DNA of 64,000 bases from an uncultured Gammaproteobacteria bacterium (GCA_902826485.1 CADEEZ010000003.1:153747-217746), one strand, 5' to 3'; counted from the first letter of the stretch, positions 35,782-45,296 are shown. Notes: a model not told the origin generated them from the sequence alone. Translations and numbers: made by a program.

Positions 35782-37158
35782 TTAAAAAAAGTCGCCAGGG
35801 GGCAAATCACCCTTATTTGGCATTCTACCCTGAAACGCCTTCATCATTTTAGCCATTCCGCCCTTTTTAGTCATTTTTTCCATCATTTTGAGCATCTGGT
35901 CAAATTGTTTGATAACTTTATTAATATCTTGAATCTGTGTACCTGAACCCATCGCGATGCGTCTTTTTCTCGAGCCATTAATAATTTGAGGCCGTCTACG
36001 CTCTTTTTTAGTCATGGAGTTTATAATAACGATCATTTGTATTAAGGATTTGTCATTGGCTTTGGATTTCACCTCTTGAGGCAAAGCGCTCATACCAGGT
36101 AATTTATCCATAAGCCCCATGATGCCACCCATATTTTGCATTTGCAGCAACTGGGCCCGAAAATCGTCTAGATCAAAAGTGCCTTTAGCCACTTTCTTGG
36201 CTAACTTGTCGGCTTCTTCTTTGTCTACTTTGCGTTCTAGTTCTTCGATAAGGGATAACATATCCCCCATGCCTAAAATACGAGAGGCCATTCTATCGGG
36301 ATAAAAAGGCTCTAAGGCATCGGCCTTTTCTCCGGTACCAATAAACTTAATCGGCTTTTGGGTAATGTGCTTAACCGATAAAATAGCACCGCCTCTGGCA
36401 TCTCCATCGAGCTTAGTGACCACCACCCCAGTTAAAGGAATGGCCTCACCAAACGCTTTGGCTGTTTTAGCGGCATCTTGCCCTGTCATACCATCGACAA
36501 CAAACAAGGTTTCATGAGGCTCAATCGCCGCATGAATTTGTTTAATTTCCCCCATCATGGCTTCATCGATATGCAGTCGACCCGCAGTATCGATAATCAA
36601 AACATCATAGTGGGCTTTTTTAGCTTCAGATAAAGCAGCCTTAGCAATATTCACTGGCTGCTGTGCAGGATCGGAAGGAAAAAAATCTACGCCCACTTCT
36701 GCAGCCAAGGTTTTAAGCTGATCAATCGCCGCTGGACGATAGATATCGGCACTCGCCACCAATACTTTTTTATTTTGTCTTTCTTTCAGCCACTTAGATA
36801 ATTTTGATACGCTGGTTGTCTTGCCTGATCCTTGTAGGCCAGACATTAAGACGACGGTAAGAGAATTCACTTGGAGCCTCAGGGGCTCAACCTGCTCACC
36901 AAGCAAAGATACTAACTTATCGTTAACCATTTTAAGCACTTCTTGGCCTGAAGATAAATGCTTGGCGATTTCCATCCCAATGGCTTCTGCCCTAATGGCA
37001 TCAACAAATTCCTGAACCACTGGCAAGGCAACGTCTGCCTCTATTAAGGCCTCTCGCACCTCATTCAACATGCCGTACATGTTTTCAGCTGTCAGAGACC
37101 CCTGACCAATTAAATTTCTAAAAGAACGATGTAGCCGCTCTGTTAGGCGCTCAAACAT
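35782..37158 (-). CDS. ffh: signal recognition particle protein Ffh
   Basis: About 458 residues from the ATG at 37158 (MFERLTERLHRSFRNLIGQG), with GAGAGAAG as ribosome site. The frame is open 21 codons further up, but those do not look like Ffh. The NG GTPase domain has GLQGSGKTT, DTAGRLH and TKLDGDARGG. The methionine-rich M domain follows, ending QGRMPNKGDLPPGDFF. It binds 4.5S RNA and signal sequences for cotranslational targeting to the membrane. It is divergent from the CcsA-like gene. Confidence 0.96.
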   Translation of the reverse strand: MFERLTERLHRSFRNLIGQGSLTAENMYGMLNEVREALIEADVALPVVQEFVDAIRAEAIGMEIAKHLSSGQEVLKMVNDKLVSLLGEQVEPLRLQVNSLTVVLMSGLQGSGKTTSVSKLSKWLKERQNKKVLVASADIYRPAAIDQLKTLAAEVGVDFFPSDPAQQPVNIAKAALSEAKKAHYDVLIIDTAGRLHIDEAMMGEIKQIHAAIEPHETLFVVDGMTGQDAAKTAKAFGEAIPLTGVVVTKLDGDARGGAILSVKHITQKPIKFIGTGEKADALEPFYPDRMASRILGMGDMLSLIEELERKVDKEEADKLAKKVAKGTFDLDDFRAQLLQMQNMGGIMGLMDKLPGMSALPQEVKSKANDKSLIQMIVIINSMTKKERRRPQIINGSRKRRIAMGSGTQIQDINKVIKQFDQMLKMMEKMTKKGGMAKMMKAFQGRMPNKGDLPPGDFF

Positions 37159-37276
37159 AAGTCTTCTCTCACTATTTATAATATGTACTATCAAAACCCA
37201 AACTGGCGGAAAGCATAACAAATTTTAGCTAGACTAGACCATGGCTTTGATAAAAAACCTATGCGATGATGAGATC

Positions 37277-38062
37277 ATGCTGAATAACATTCTTATTTTA
37301 GTTATCTTTATATCATACTTTCTTCTTGGTATCTGGCAATATTTGCATGTCTTCAAATCCAAAAAGTGCCCCACTCGCTTATTTCAGTTAATTAGCCTGC
37401 TTCCTATTTCTCTCCATGGATGGTTTTTATACCAATGGATAGAAATAGCAGGTGGCCAAAATTTAGAATGGGCCAATATGGTTGCCCTCACCGCTTGGTG
37501 CATGAATATTCTGATTTTATTTTGGTCGATTTTTCGGCCCATTTTGAACTTAACCCTTATTAGTTATTTGTTAGGTTGTTTGGCTTTTTTAATCGGACTG
37601 CTTTTTTCAGGTATCGAAACCCATGTCGTGATGACCAAAGTACATCCCCAAATGCTTTACCACGTTTTATTTTCAATTTTTGGGGTCAGTTTATTCGGTT
37701 TGGCTGGAATGCAATCTGGGCTCTTACTCTTGCAATTGTCACAATTGAAAAATAAACCGAGTGTGGTTTTAAAACAATTATTGCCTCCACTTGAGGTCAT
37801 GGAAAAATTTTTAGTCGATATTTTATTAATTGGCTGGTTAATTTTAGGGTCAGGGCTATTTTTTGGTTTAAGTGCTTTACCAAGCGAACAACTTTTTGCT
37901 TATTTACTCTTAGCTAAAACTATCTTAAGTTTGATAGGCTTTGCTATTATTACCGTCGTGATTATCCGTAAGCTCTGTTTTGGGCTTAGAACATCACTTT
38001 TAGCAAAATTAACCTTAGTCAGTATATTAATGCTTATTTTTTCCTATTTCGGTACAAAATAA
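37277..38062 (+). CDS. ypjD: CcsA/YpjD-like cytochrome c assembly-type membrane protein
   Basis: About 261 residues with eight hydrophobic segments. The family stretch KVHPQMLYHVLFSIFGVSLF, then LPPLEVMEKFLVDILLIGWL, matches the YpjD group next to ffh in many gammaproteobacteria. The group is related to haem-handling CcsA/CcmC proteins, but its exact function is unclear. An upstream ATG at 37241 would add 12 polar residues. The ATG at 37277 is preferred because it places the membrane segment at the N-terminus. Confidence 0.78.
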   Translation: MLNNILILVIFISYFLLGIWQYLHVFKSKKCPTRLFQLISLLPISLHGWFLYQWIEIAGGQNLEWANMVALTAWCMNILILFWSIFRPILNLTLISYLLGCLAFLIGLLFSGIETHVVMTKVHPQMLYHVLFSIFGVSLFGLAGMQSGLLLLQLSQLKNKPSVVLKQLLPPLEVMEKFLVDILLIGWLILGSGLFFGLSALPSEQLFAYLLLAKTILSLIGFAIITVVIIRKLCFGLRTSLLAKLTLVSILMLIFSYFGTK

Positions 38063-38069
38063 AGGTGAT

Positions 38070-39344
38070 GTGTTGAACGACTTAAATATACCCTTGTTGG
38101 CTTCTTTATTGTTTTTTTTGTTCTTTCTCTCTGCTTTTTTTTCAGCAGCAGAAATCGGCTTTATGGCTGCCAACCCTTATCGTTTAAAACACTTAGCGAA
38201 AACGAGCTTTGCGGCCAGAAGTGCTGAAGCCTTATTAAAATACCCAGAAAGACTCATCAGTGTGATTTTAATTGGCAATAATTTTGCTAACATCTCTATT
38301 TCCGTTATTTTAACTTTTTTAGCCACAAAATATGTTGATGGCGCAGAAGATTTGGTTTTTACCATTCTCGTTACTTTAGGATCGATTATTATTGCAGAAG
38401 TGCCCCCTAAAACCTTAGCGGCTATTTTTCCTGAAAAGGTTGCTATTATTTCAGCCATTCCTGTCAGAATCACCCTTTATGTTTTTTTTCCTTTAGTGTG
38501 GGTAACCTACTTTTTATCCAACCAATTATTAAAATTATTTGGCATCAGCATGAGCCAAAAATCGGGCGGTGCCTTGAGCAAAGAAGAATTAAAAACGGCT
38601 GTCTATGAAGCAGGGAAAAAACTGCCGCGTAAACATCGAGCCATGATGTTAAGCATTATCGATTTAGAACAAATCGCCATTGATGAAATCATGGTGCCCA
38701 AAAAAGATATTGTCGGCATCAACATCGAAGGAGATTGGGAAGATATCATGTCTCAGCTTGAATCTTGCCAACACACTGTCTTACCGATTTTTAAAAATGA
38801 ATTAAACAACACACTTGGGCTAGTGCATATCAAAGATATCATGAACCTGATGGCTTCTAATAAATTTGATAAAACCTCTTTTAAAGACGCCATTGATGAC
38901 GCTTATTTTGTCCCTGAAGGCACTTCGCTGGCCACACAGCTCATTAATTTTCAAAAAAGTAAACGTCGCCTTGGTTTGGTCGTGAATGAATATGGTGATG
39001 TAATAGGCCTGGTTGCCCTAGAAGATATTTTAGAAGAAATTGTGGGCGAATACACCACGGACTTAGTCACCACGCGAAAAGACATTATTCCGCAAACAGA
39101 CGGTAGCATTTTAGTCGATGGCAGTATTAATGTTCGGTTTTTAAACCGCACTATGGGATGGGAGCTTCCGTCTACAGGCGCCAAAACATTGAGTGGGTTA
39201 ATTATCGACTTGCTCGAATTTATTCCTGACAATCAAGTCTGTTTAATGGTCGGGAATTACCCGACCGAAGTGATGCAAACGCAAGACAATCGAATTAAAA
39301 CCGTTAGAATCTTTCCGGAATTAATCAATGAATTGAAAAATTAA
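38070..39344 (+). CDS. CNNM/CorC-family membrane protein with CBS domains (YfjD-like)
   Basis: A 424-residue protein. Residues 1-160 form the DUF21/CNNM membrane domain (FFSAAEIGFMAANPYRLK, IGNNFANISISVILTFLATK). Two CBS domains (about residues 200-320) follow, then the C-terminal CorC_HlyC domain (about 335-424). The family is linked to magnesium and cobalt efflux or resistance. The start is GTG at 38070, with AAAGGTGAT before it; TTG at 38073 is possible. It starts eight bases after the YpjD-like gene, and its end overlaps rlmI by 24 bases. Confidence 0.9.
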   Translation: MLNDLNIPLLASLLFFLFFLSAFFSAAEIGFMAANPYRLKHLAKTSFAARSAEALLKYPERLISVILIGNNFANISISVILTFLATKYVDGAEDLVFTILVTLGSIIIAEVPPKTLAAIFPEKVAIISAIPVRITLYVFFPLVWVTYFLSNQLLKLFGISMSQKSGGALSKEELKTAVYEAGKKLPRKHRAMMLSIIDLEQIAIDEIMVPKKDIVGINIEGDWEDIMSQLESCQHTVLPIFKNELNNTLGLVHIKDIMNLMASNKFDKTSFKDAIDDAYFVPEGTSLATQLINFQKSKRRLGLVVNEYGDVIGLVALEDILEEIVGEYTTDLVTTRKDIIPQTDGSILVDGSINVRFLNRTMGWELPSTGAKTLSGLIIDLLEFIPDNQVCLMVGNYPTEVMQTQDNRIKTVRIFPELINELKN

Positions 39345-40520
39345 ACATTTTAAATATTCGCTTTCTTTCAGCACAGGGTGAATGGGATGATCCCAATCTG
39401 CGCCTGAGACCTTAACAAGCCTTGCTTCTCTGCCCGCTTTTTTGATGCCCAAATAAATATGTTTCATCAACTCTTCTGTGTGGGCATGATGAGAACAGGA
39501 ACTAAATACCATGATGCCCGCTTTTTCGACTAGGGGTGCGGCCATTTTGGCTAACTTTTCATAGCCTCTTAATCCCGATCCTATATCTAATTTGGCTTTA
39601 ATAAAAGCAGGCGGATCTAAGCACACGACTTCAAATTTTCGATTTGATTCAGGCTGTTGAAAAGCAGATAAACTTTGAAACACTTTTTCGTTTATGAATT
39701 CTGCTTTAGTGCTATCTAATTTATTTAACGCATAATTTTTTTGCGTTAATTTAATGGCCTCTTCGCTTGAATCGATAAACACCACTGATTTTGCGCCATG
39801 TTGCATGGCTTGAATCCCAAAACCACCCAAATAACAAAAGCCATCTAACACGGTTTTATTTTTGGTTAAATGAGACACGAAAGTACGGTTGGCACGTTGA
39901 TCGTAAAACCAACCTGATTTTTGGCCTTTAATCACATCCAATTCAAATAAACAGCCACCTTCTTGTACCGTCACCAGTTCGTTCTCAGAAATTGGCTCGC
40001 CACGCGTTTCTGTGATGATTTCTAGCCCTTCTTTTTTGCGTACAGGTGAATCATTTTTTAAAATAACCGTTTTAGCACCAAAATGTTTAAGTAATACTTC
40101 TACGATTTTTTCTTGATAATGATTCATGCCAGCGGTATTCACTTGCATCACAAATACGTGATCAAATCTATCAATGATTAATCCAGGTAAGCCATCAGAT
40201 TCTGCATGGACTAACCTGTAATAGGGCACAGTAAAAAAGTCTGCGCGAAGTTGTAAGCTGGCTTTTAGCCTTTCAATGATCCAAGCAGAAGTAATAGCTT
40301 GCTTGCCCGAGGCTAACACTCGGCCAAATATGGTCGACAAAGGGTTCACAAACCCGGTTGCGAGCACTCGCTCACCCGTCATATCATAAAATTCGGCAAT
40401 TTGACCTGGTGTCGCTGTTGCTAAAATCTTGTTATCTACTTCGGTTTTGAATACCCACGGATAACCTTCGTCTAGTTTACGGGTGGTTTTTTTGTTTAGG
40501 GTAACTTTTAAAATACTCAT
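39321..40520 (-). CDS. rlmI: 23S rRNA (cytosine1962-C5)-methyltransferase RlmI
   Basis: A 399-residue protein. The N-terminal PUA domain begins VTLNKKTTRKLDEGYPWVF. The central RlmI domain contains GLPGLIIDRFD. The C-terminal SAM-binding domain has LDGFCYLGGFGIQA and the LDPPAF catalytic loop, where the usual form is LDPPKF. It methylates a cytosine of 23S rRNA. The 3' ends of this gene and the CorC-like gene overlap. Confidence 0.92.
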   Translation of the reverse strand: MSILKVTLNKKTTRKLDEGYPWVFKTEVDNKILATATPGQIAEFYDMTGERVLATGFVNPLSTIFGRVLASGKQAITSAWIIERLKASLQLRADFFTVPYYRLVHAESDGLPGLIIDRFDHVFVMQVNTAGMNHYQEKIVEVLLKHFGAKTVILKNDSPVRKKEGLEIITETRGEPISENELVTVQEGGCLFELDVIKGQKSGWFYDQRANRTFVSHLTKNKTVLDGFCYLGGFGIQAMQHGAKSVVFIDSSEEAIKLTQKNYALNKLDSTKAEFINEKVFQSLSAFQQPESNRKFEVVCLDPPAFIKAKLDIGSGLRGYEKLAKMAAPLVEKAGIMVFSSCSHHAHTEELMKHIYLGIKKAGREARLVKVSGADWDHPIHPVLKESEYLKCLIFQFID

Positions 40521-40670
40521 GGTGGGCTGACTTCTACTTATTTAGGCTAAATTGGAGTGGGATGATAGCAAAAAACGAGTAGGTTAGAAAGAACTTTGTT
40601 TTTTGGCTAGCTCAATACTAGTTTTTCTAGCACCTTACCTTGCCCCGCGGGGGAGGGGTGGGGTGCATGC

Positions 40671-40796
40671 GCGTCAAGCTTAACTATCTCTCTCCCTATG
40701 TGCCGCGGCTTGTCCGCGGCATCCAGGCTCACAAAATTTTTAAGGCTAAAGTAATACGTAGAGAAAAGAGAAAGCGACTAAATTTAAGCTTGACGC
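40671..40796. repeat. 126-bp intergenic element bounded by 13-bp inverted repeats
   Basis: The ends are perfect inverted repeats: GCGTCAAGCTTAA at 40671-40683 and its complement at 40784-40796. Inside is a GC-rich hairpin, TGCCGCGG / CCGCGGCA with loop CTTGT (40701-40721), followed by TCCAG. The hairpin-then-ATCCAG arrangement resembles the arms of the 128-bp element at 43336. G-runs flank both sides. The 296-base gap between rlmI and the next gene holds nothing else recognisable. An open frame here (40640-40834) is not considered coding. Confidence 0.5.
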
Positions 40797-40816
40797 CTAT
40801 GGGGTTGGGGTGGGGG

Positions 40817-41419
40817 TTACTTTCTACCTTCTAGCACAATCACATTTTGATTAAAATAATTATTGATATTACGCGTTGCTTCTTCAATATCTTTATCTGA
40901 ATTGATTAACACCGCCTTTTGAACCATCACACTATCAAAGGGTCCTGAAGCGCCATAAACTTTGATGACTTCACGCCGACCATTATGGGTATACACAAGA
41001 ACAGCATAGCCTTGTTCATACCCAAAACTAGAATAATATTTTTCATCCAATACTCTGGCGTCTTTACCTACTTGCTTAATTTCTTGTGAAATTTTATAAA
41101 CAATCATTTTTGCACTGAGCTTTTCGCCAATATAAGGGAAAACTGTAATGATTTCAGACCAAGCATACGGTTCAATGTCTGTTTTAGGAATAAATTCCAT
41201 GAGACCTGTGCCCACCCCACTAATGGATTTATACTCTTCTGGAATGTTAATAGATAAATTTACATTATTATTTTGAATCACATTGATGGGTAAAACCAAA
41301 GAGATTTTAGTACCTTCGCTGGTAGATATGGTGGTCTTTACTGTCGTGTCTTGCGCAAAAGCGAGTAAAGACGAAAAAGCAGTAGAAAGAACCATTAAGA
41401 AAATAGGCAGACACTTCAT
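40817..41419 (-). CDS. secreted hypothetical protein, paralog of the 5.5 kb gene
   Basis: A 200-residue protein with a Sec signal peptide: basic start, hydrophobic core, LAFAQD cleavage region near residue 22. The mature part shows LPIN early, VYGASGPFDSVMV around residue 155 and NYFNQNVIV near the end. These match the order of motifs in the protein encoded at 5471-6091. Both are probably periplasmic and of unknown function. It stands alone between an intergenic repeat and the small leader-bearing gene. Confidence 0.75.
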   Translation of the reverse strand: MKCLPIFLMVLSTAFSSLLAFAQDTTVKTTISTSEGTKISLVLPINVIQNNNVNLSINIPEEYKSISGVGTGLMEFIPKTDIEPYAWSEIITVFPYIGEKLSAKMIVYKISQEIKQVGKDARVLDEKYYSSFGYEQGYAVLVYTHNGRREVIKVYGASGPFDSVMVQKAVLINSDKDIEEATRNINNYFNQNVIVLEGRK

Positions 41420-41623
41420 TTTACTATCCTTGTTATTAAAATTGAGTTATCAAAAAATATCATACTGCTGCTTCACATTACATACAATATGAATTTGTCA
41501 CGAAAGAAACAGAATTTTTATTTAAAAGAAAAAGAGAATATGAAAATGCTGGCCTTGATTCGAATAATTAAACTTGGCAAAAAAGCAAGAACAATGATTT
41601 TATTATTCTTACTTTCTTTCTAA

Positions 41624-41938
41624 CTAATCAATGTTAGTCGCCATCCCTGTCCCTAAATTTATGGCACCTATCACAACACCCGCGGTGGCTCCCACTACCA
41701 TCGTAGCTCCTAAGATAGGCGATGTCTTAATGATGGACAAAATTGTTGTCGAAACTGTTCTCCCAATCGTATAAGGTGGCTCTTGAGCGGCTGCTATTTT
41801 CATCATAATGAATATCTGCCCCATAAGCCCCGGAATAGCTGCGGCAGCAGCTCCACGGAAACCACAAAACGCAATATAAGCGGAAGGGCTTAAACCACCA
41901 TTTACACAGGCTATTTCATTTGCCGTTAAATTTTTCAT
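41624..41938 (-). CDS. small glycine/alanine-rich protein with double-glycine leader
   Basis: About 104 residues from the ATG at 41938, which sits 9 bases after TAGGA. An ATG three codons upstream is too close to that site. The leader MKNLTANEIACVNGG aligns with those at 22914 and 23233 and ends in Gly-Gly. The rest is hydrophobic, with Gly/Ala-rich helices (PILGATMVVGATAGVVIGA), as in some class II bacteriocin-like peptides. It lacks the Cys-bounded tail of the other two. No immunity, peptidase or transporter gene is adjacent. Function unknown. Confidence 0.6.
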   Translation of the reverse strand: MKNLTANEIACVNGGLSPSAYIAFCGFRGAAAAAIPGLMGQIFIMMKIAAAQEPPYTIGRTVSTTILSIIKTSPILGATMVVGATAGVVIGAINLGTGMATNID

Positions 41939-42009
41939 ATCGTTCATTCCTAATTCATGTGAAGCAAATGATTCTAAATAAATAGTGATTTACTGTCAAA
42001 GCATTTGAG

Positions 42010-43290
42010 TTAATTAATTAGTTTGAACAAAGCATCATAAACTGCTTTAAATTCATCTACCGTAAGACAATACGGGGGTAATATATATACTGTACTGCCT
42101 AATGGCCGTATAAAAAAACCTTGTTCTAATAAATTTGTAATCAACAATTTTATTTGATTGTCTGGCAAAGTGAACGCACTAATCGTTCCCAAGTGCCGCA
42201 TTTTGATTACTGATGATAAATTTTGAATTAATTTAAGGCCATTTTCATGGGCTTGTGAGATATTTTTTATGGCTTGCTGCGTTTCTGCGCTCAATAATAA
42301 TTCCAAAGACGCAATCCCTGCTGCGCACCCTAATGGATTTGCCGTATATGAATGACCGTGTAAAAAATCTTTGCTTAACTTATCATCTAAAAAAGCCTCG
42401 TATATTTTTTCAGAAGCAATCGTTAAGGCAAGCGGTAAAAAACCACCTGTTAAGCCTTTTGCCACACATAAAATATCGGGCACACTCTCAGAATTTAATT
42501 GATCTAATGCAAAAGTCGTTCCCGTTCGTCCAAAGCCTGTCATGACTTCATCAAAGATGATTAAAATACCAAAAGATTTAACCAGTTTAATTATTTTATT
42601 TAAAAATGCAGGACGACATATTCTCATGCCACTTGCGCCTTGCACTAAGGGTTCTAAAATTAAGGCAGCAATATCTTGATGATTTTTAGTTAAAATTTCT
42701 TGAATATGTTGATAAGCTGCTTGCTCGCGTTCTTCTATACTTATATCCCCTATCCAAGTATCTGGATAAGGCAAAGTAATTACATCGAACAATAATGGCT
42801 TAAAAATATCATGGTAGCCTGAATTTTTGCCTACACTCATGGCACCTAGCGTATCACCATGATAACCGCCCTCAAAACAGACAAACTTCGTTCTGGCTTT
42901 TCCTAGGTTATGCCAATATTGATACGCCATTTTTAGGGCACTTTCGACAGCCGTAGAGCCATTATCTGAATAAAAAAATCTTGATAACCCCGAAGGTAAT
43001 ATTGCCTGTAGTTTTTCAGCTAATAACACTGCCGGTTCATGCGTAATTTTTGAAAATATCACATGTTCAAGCTTTAAAGCTTGCTTGTATATAGCCTCTG
43101 CAATAACCGGATGCGCATGGCCATGTAAATTGACCCACCAGCTGGAAATTAAATCTAAATAAGATTTACCTTCATAATCATATAAATATGCCCCTTTGCC
43201 AGAATGTATAGATAAGGGCAAGCCTACTGTTTTTTCTTGGCTGAAGGGATGCCAGATTATTTTTTTGTCTCGAGTGGATAAGTTATTCAT
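42010..43290 (-). CDS. bioA: adenosylmethionine-8-amino-7-oxononanoate aminotransferase
   Basis: A 426-residue class III aminotransferase. It shows WHPFSQEKT at the start, the SSWWVNLHGHAHP segment, IIFDEVMTGFGRTG and the PLP lysine in CVAKGLTGGFLPLA. The Trp-Trp pair and HPFSQ motif are typical of BioA. It makes 7,8-diaminononanoate in biotin synthesis. It is third in the bioF-bioD-bioA series, separated from bioD by 243 bases that contain an inverted-repeat element. That element may affect its expression. Confidence 0.95.
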   Translation of the reverse strand: MNNLSTRDKKIIWHPFSQEKTVGLPLSIHSGKGAYLYDYEGKSYLDLISSWWVNLHGHAHPVIAEAIYKQALKLEHVIFSKITHEPAVLLAEKLQAILPSGLSRFFYSDNGSTAVESALKMAYQYWHNLGKARTKFVCFEGGYHGDTLGAMSVGKNSGYHDIFKPLLFDVITLPYPDTWIGDISIEEREQAAYQHIQEILTKNHQDIAALILEPLVQGASGMRICRPAFLNKIIKLVKSFGILIIFDEVMTGFGRTGTTFALDQLNSESVPDILCVAKGLTGGFLPLALTIASEKIYEAFLDDKLSKDFLHGHSYTANPLGCAAGIASLELLLSAETQQAIKNISQAHENGLKLIQNLSSVIKMRHLGTISAFTLPDNQIKLLITNLLEQGFFIRPLGSTVYILPPYCLTVDEFKAVYDALFKLIN

Positions 43291-43335
43291 GGTTAATTTC
43301 TCAAGAATGAAACTATTTTAAAAGTAAACATCTGA

Positions 43336-43463
43336 AGCTGTCATGCCAGCGTAGGCTGGCATCCAGCCAGTCCTATCTTCAAGTTTTATTCTTTTAACCC
43401 TTAATAAGTTTTTATGCTAATTAAAAGATGTCCTGGATGCCAGCCTTCGCTGGCATGACAGCT
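43336..43463. repeat. 128-bp MITE-like element with 31-bp inverted repeats
   Basis: The left arm (43336-43366) and right arm (43433-43463) are inverted copies with one mismatch in 31. Each arm is itself a hairpin: ATGCCAGC-GTAG-GCTGGCAT at 43343-43362 and ATGCCAGC-CTTC-GCTGGCAT at 43437-43456. The inner 66 bases are AT-rich and have no gene. It lies between bioD and bioA. The structure suggests a non-autonomous mobile or dispersed palindromic element. On transcription it could fold into one long hairpin. Confidence 0.75.
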
Positions 43464-43533
43464 TTGGAACGAATTCTTAGGATAGTGCCATTCGACCACC
43501 ATGACAGATTCTATGCTCACCCTTAAAATAGGA

Positions 43534-44157
43534 TCATTCAAATATTTCCTTTAATTTATTTGATATTTTTATTTGTTTAATTTTATCCGGTGTTAATTTA
43601 TCAATATGTGGAAAACAAGCCAAAACAGGCACCTGACTATATAGTTCGATCGCTTGTTGATTTTCTAGAATAAGATCAGATTTATTTTCTTCATTTAATA
43701 TCACCCCTAGTATAGGTATTTGCCTGCCCTTCAATGCTTCTATGGTCAATAAACTATGATTAATGGTACCCAAACCCGCTCTGGCAACAATAATAACGGG
43801 AATATCAAATTTTTTAATGAAATCTATGACGAAATATTTTTTACAAATGGGTACAAACACGCCACCTGCACCCTCAATAATGATATTAGAATTATCAGGT
43901 ATGTTTATATTATCTATCATAATATCCCTGCTCTCTCGTTCAGCAGCAAGATGTGGCGACACCCTGTCTTTAAACAAATAACTTTCTGAATATACTTTGT
44001 TTTTTAACGCCATTTTGTCCACAAAATGCGTATCTGTATTATCAATGGCCCCTGTTTGTATTGGTTTCCAGTAAGCATAATCCAAATGATAACTTAACCA
44101 TGCGCTGATAACCGTTTTACCGATATTAGTATCAGTGCCGGTTATAAATACTTTCAT
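43534..44157 (-). CDS. bioD: dethiobiotin synthetase
   Basis: A 207-residue P-loop protein beginning MKVFITGTDTNIGKTVISAW, with the Walker A-like GTDTNIGKT. YWKPIQTGA and IIEGAGGVFVPI are further conserved stretches. It closes the ureido ring of dethiobiotin with ATP and CO2. Its start overlaps the bioF stop by four bases (ATGA), so the two are translationally coupled. Confidence 0.95.
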   Translation of the reverse strand: MKVFITGTDTNIGKTVISAWLSYHLDYAYWKPIQTGAIDNTDTHFVDKMALKNKVYSESYLFKDRVSPHLAAERESRDIMIDNINIPDNSNIIIEGAGGVFVPICKKYFVIDFIKKFDIPVIIVARAGLGTINHSLLTIEALKGRQIPILGVILNEENKSDLILENQQAIELYSQVPVLACFPHIDKLTPDKIKQIKISNKLKEIFE

Positions 44158-45296
44158 AAAAAACTCAATAATTTATCAATGTCTTGTTTTTGATGGTTTA
44201 TATTTAAAGCGATTCTTAATCTGGGTTGACTTTTAGGCACGGAAGGGTATTGAATAAATGAAACTAAAATATGATTGTCAGCCAGTTTTTGTTTTAATTT
44301 TAGTGCTTTATTAGGATCTGAATATAAGATCGGAATAATATGAGTGCTAGAAGCGCCAGTATCATAATTTAATTTTTTTAAACTATCTCTAAAATAATTT
44401 GCTAATTTAAGCATATTTAATACTTTGGGCTGATAACTGGGTACTAAGCTCCATGCTTTTTGCATTGCCCCTATAATCATGGGCGAAGAAGCCGTAGAAT
44501 AAATAAAGCCCGAACAACGATTAATTAAATATTCATGAATAATTTTGGAGCAAGCAATATAGGCACCCGAGCCGCCTAATGCTTTGCTGAAAGTGCCCAT
44601 GATGACATGATTTACCTCTTTAAAATTTTGATTGGTAGATAATCCATAGCCATTTAATCCAAATATACCGGTGGCATGTGCCTCATCTAAATATAAAAGG
44701 GCTTTATGTTGTTTAGCCAATTCAAGCATTTTTCTTAAATCTAGCCTATCCCCATCCATACCATAGACTGTTTCTGAAATAATAAATTTTGGATTGTCTA
44801 AATGCTGATATTTATTTAGTAAAAAATCTAAGTGATTCATATTATTGTGACTATAGCGAATCAGCTTAGCGCCACTTAAGCTAACCCCTTCATATAAGCT
44901 TTTGTGATTTAATTTATCAAAAAAAACAAGGGGTTTTGTTTTGAAATTTTTGCTTTCTAACAAAGCAGATAATACAGTGAGATTTGCCTGAAATCCTGAA
45001 TTAAACAATATGGCTTTTTCTGTTTTTTTTGACAGAGCGATTTCATTTTCAAACTGTTCAAAAATAGTATGATTGCCACTTAATAATCTAGAACCAGTAC
45101 TACCAAAGCCATATTGCTTGGCGCACAGAATACCTGATTCTAAAACAATTTTAGATTGACTAAGTTGTAAATAATCATTACTAGAAAAATCGAGGTATTG
45201 TACTTGAATATTTTTATTAAATATCAAAGGCAATACTCGACATATATTTTGGCGTTTTAAGCTAGCAATAAAATTTTGGTAGGTTTCTGTGTGCAT
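44154..45296 (-). CDS. bioF: 8-amino-7-oxononanoate synthase
   Basis: About 380 residues. This PLP enzyme shows SSNDYLQLSQS, GFGSTGSRLLSGNH, LYLDEAHATGIFG and the PLP lysine in GTFSKALGGSGAY. It condenses pimeloyl-thioester with alanine in biotin synthesis. The ATG at 45296 (MHTETYQNF) is preferred to a GTG four codons earlier. It is first of the bioF-bioD-bioA group. Confidence 0.94.
   Translation of the reverse strand: MHTETYQNFIASLKRQNICRVLPLIFNKNIQVQYLDFSSNDYLQLSQSKIVLESGILCAKQYGFGSTGSRLLSGNHTIFEQFENEIALSKKTEKAILFNSGFQANLTVLSALLESKNFKTKPLVFFDKLNHKSLYEGVSLSGAKLIRYSHNNMNHLDFLLNKYQHLDNPKFIISETVYGMDGDRLDLRKMLELAKQHKALLYLDEAHATGIFGLNGYGLSTNQNFKEVNHVIMGTFSKALGGSGAYIACSKIIHEYLINRCSGFIYSTASSPMIIGAMQKAWSLVPSYQPKVLNMLKLANYFRDSLKKLNYDTGASSTHIIPILYSDPNKALKLKQKLADNHILVSFIQYPSVPKSQPRLRIALNINHQKQDIDKLLSFL

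Noticed and set aside
40640..40834. Open frame of 64 codons in the rlmI downstream gap
   Set aside because: It runs through the palindromic repeat, has no ribosome site and its translation reflects the repeat, not a protein family.
43321..43470. Paired repeats near bioA considered as a CRISPR fragment
   Set aside because: Only two copies exist, they are inverted relative to each other, and there is no array of equal spacers or cas gene.
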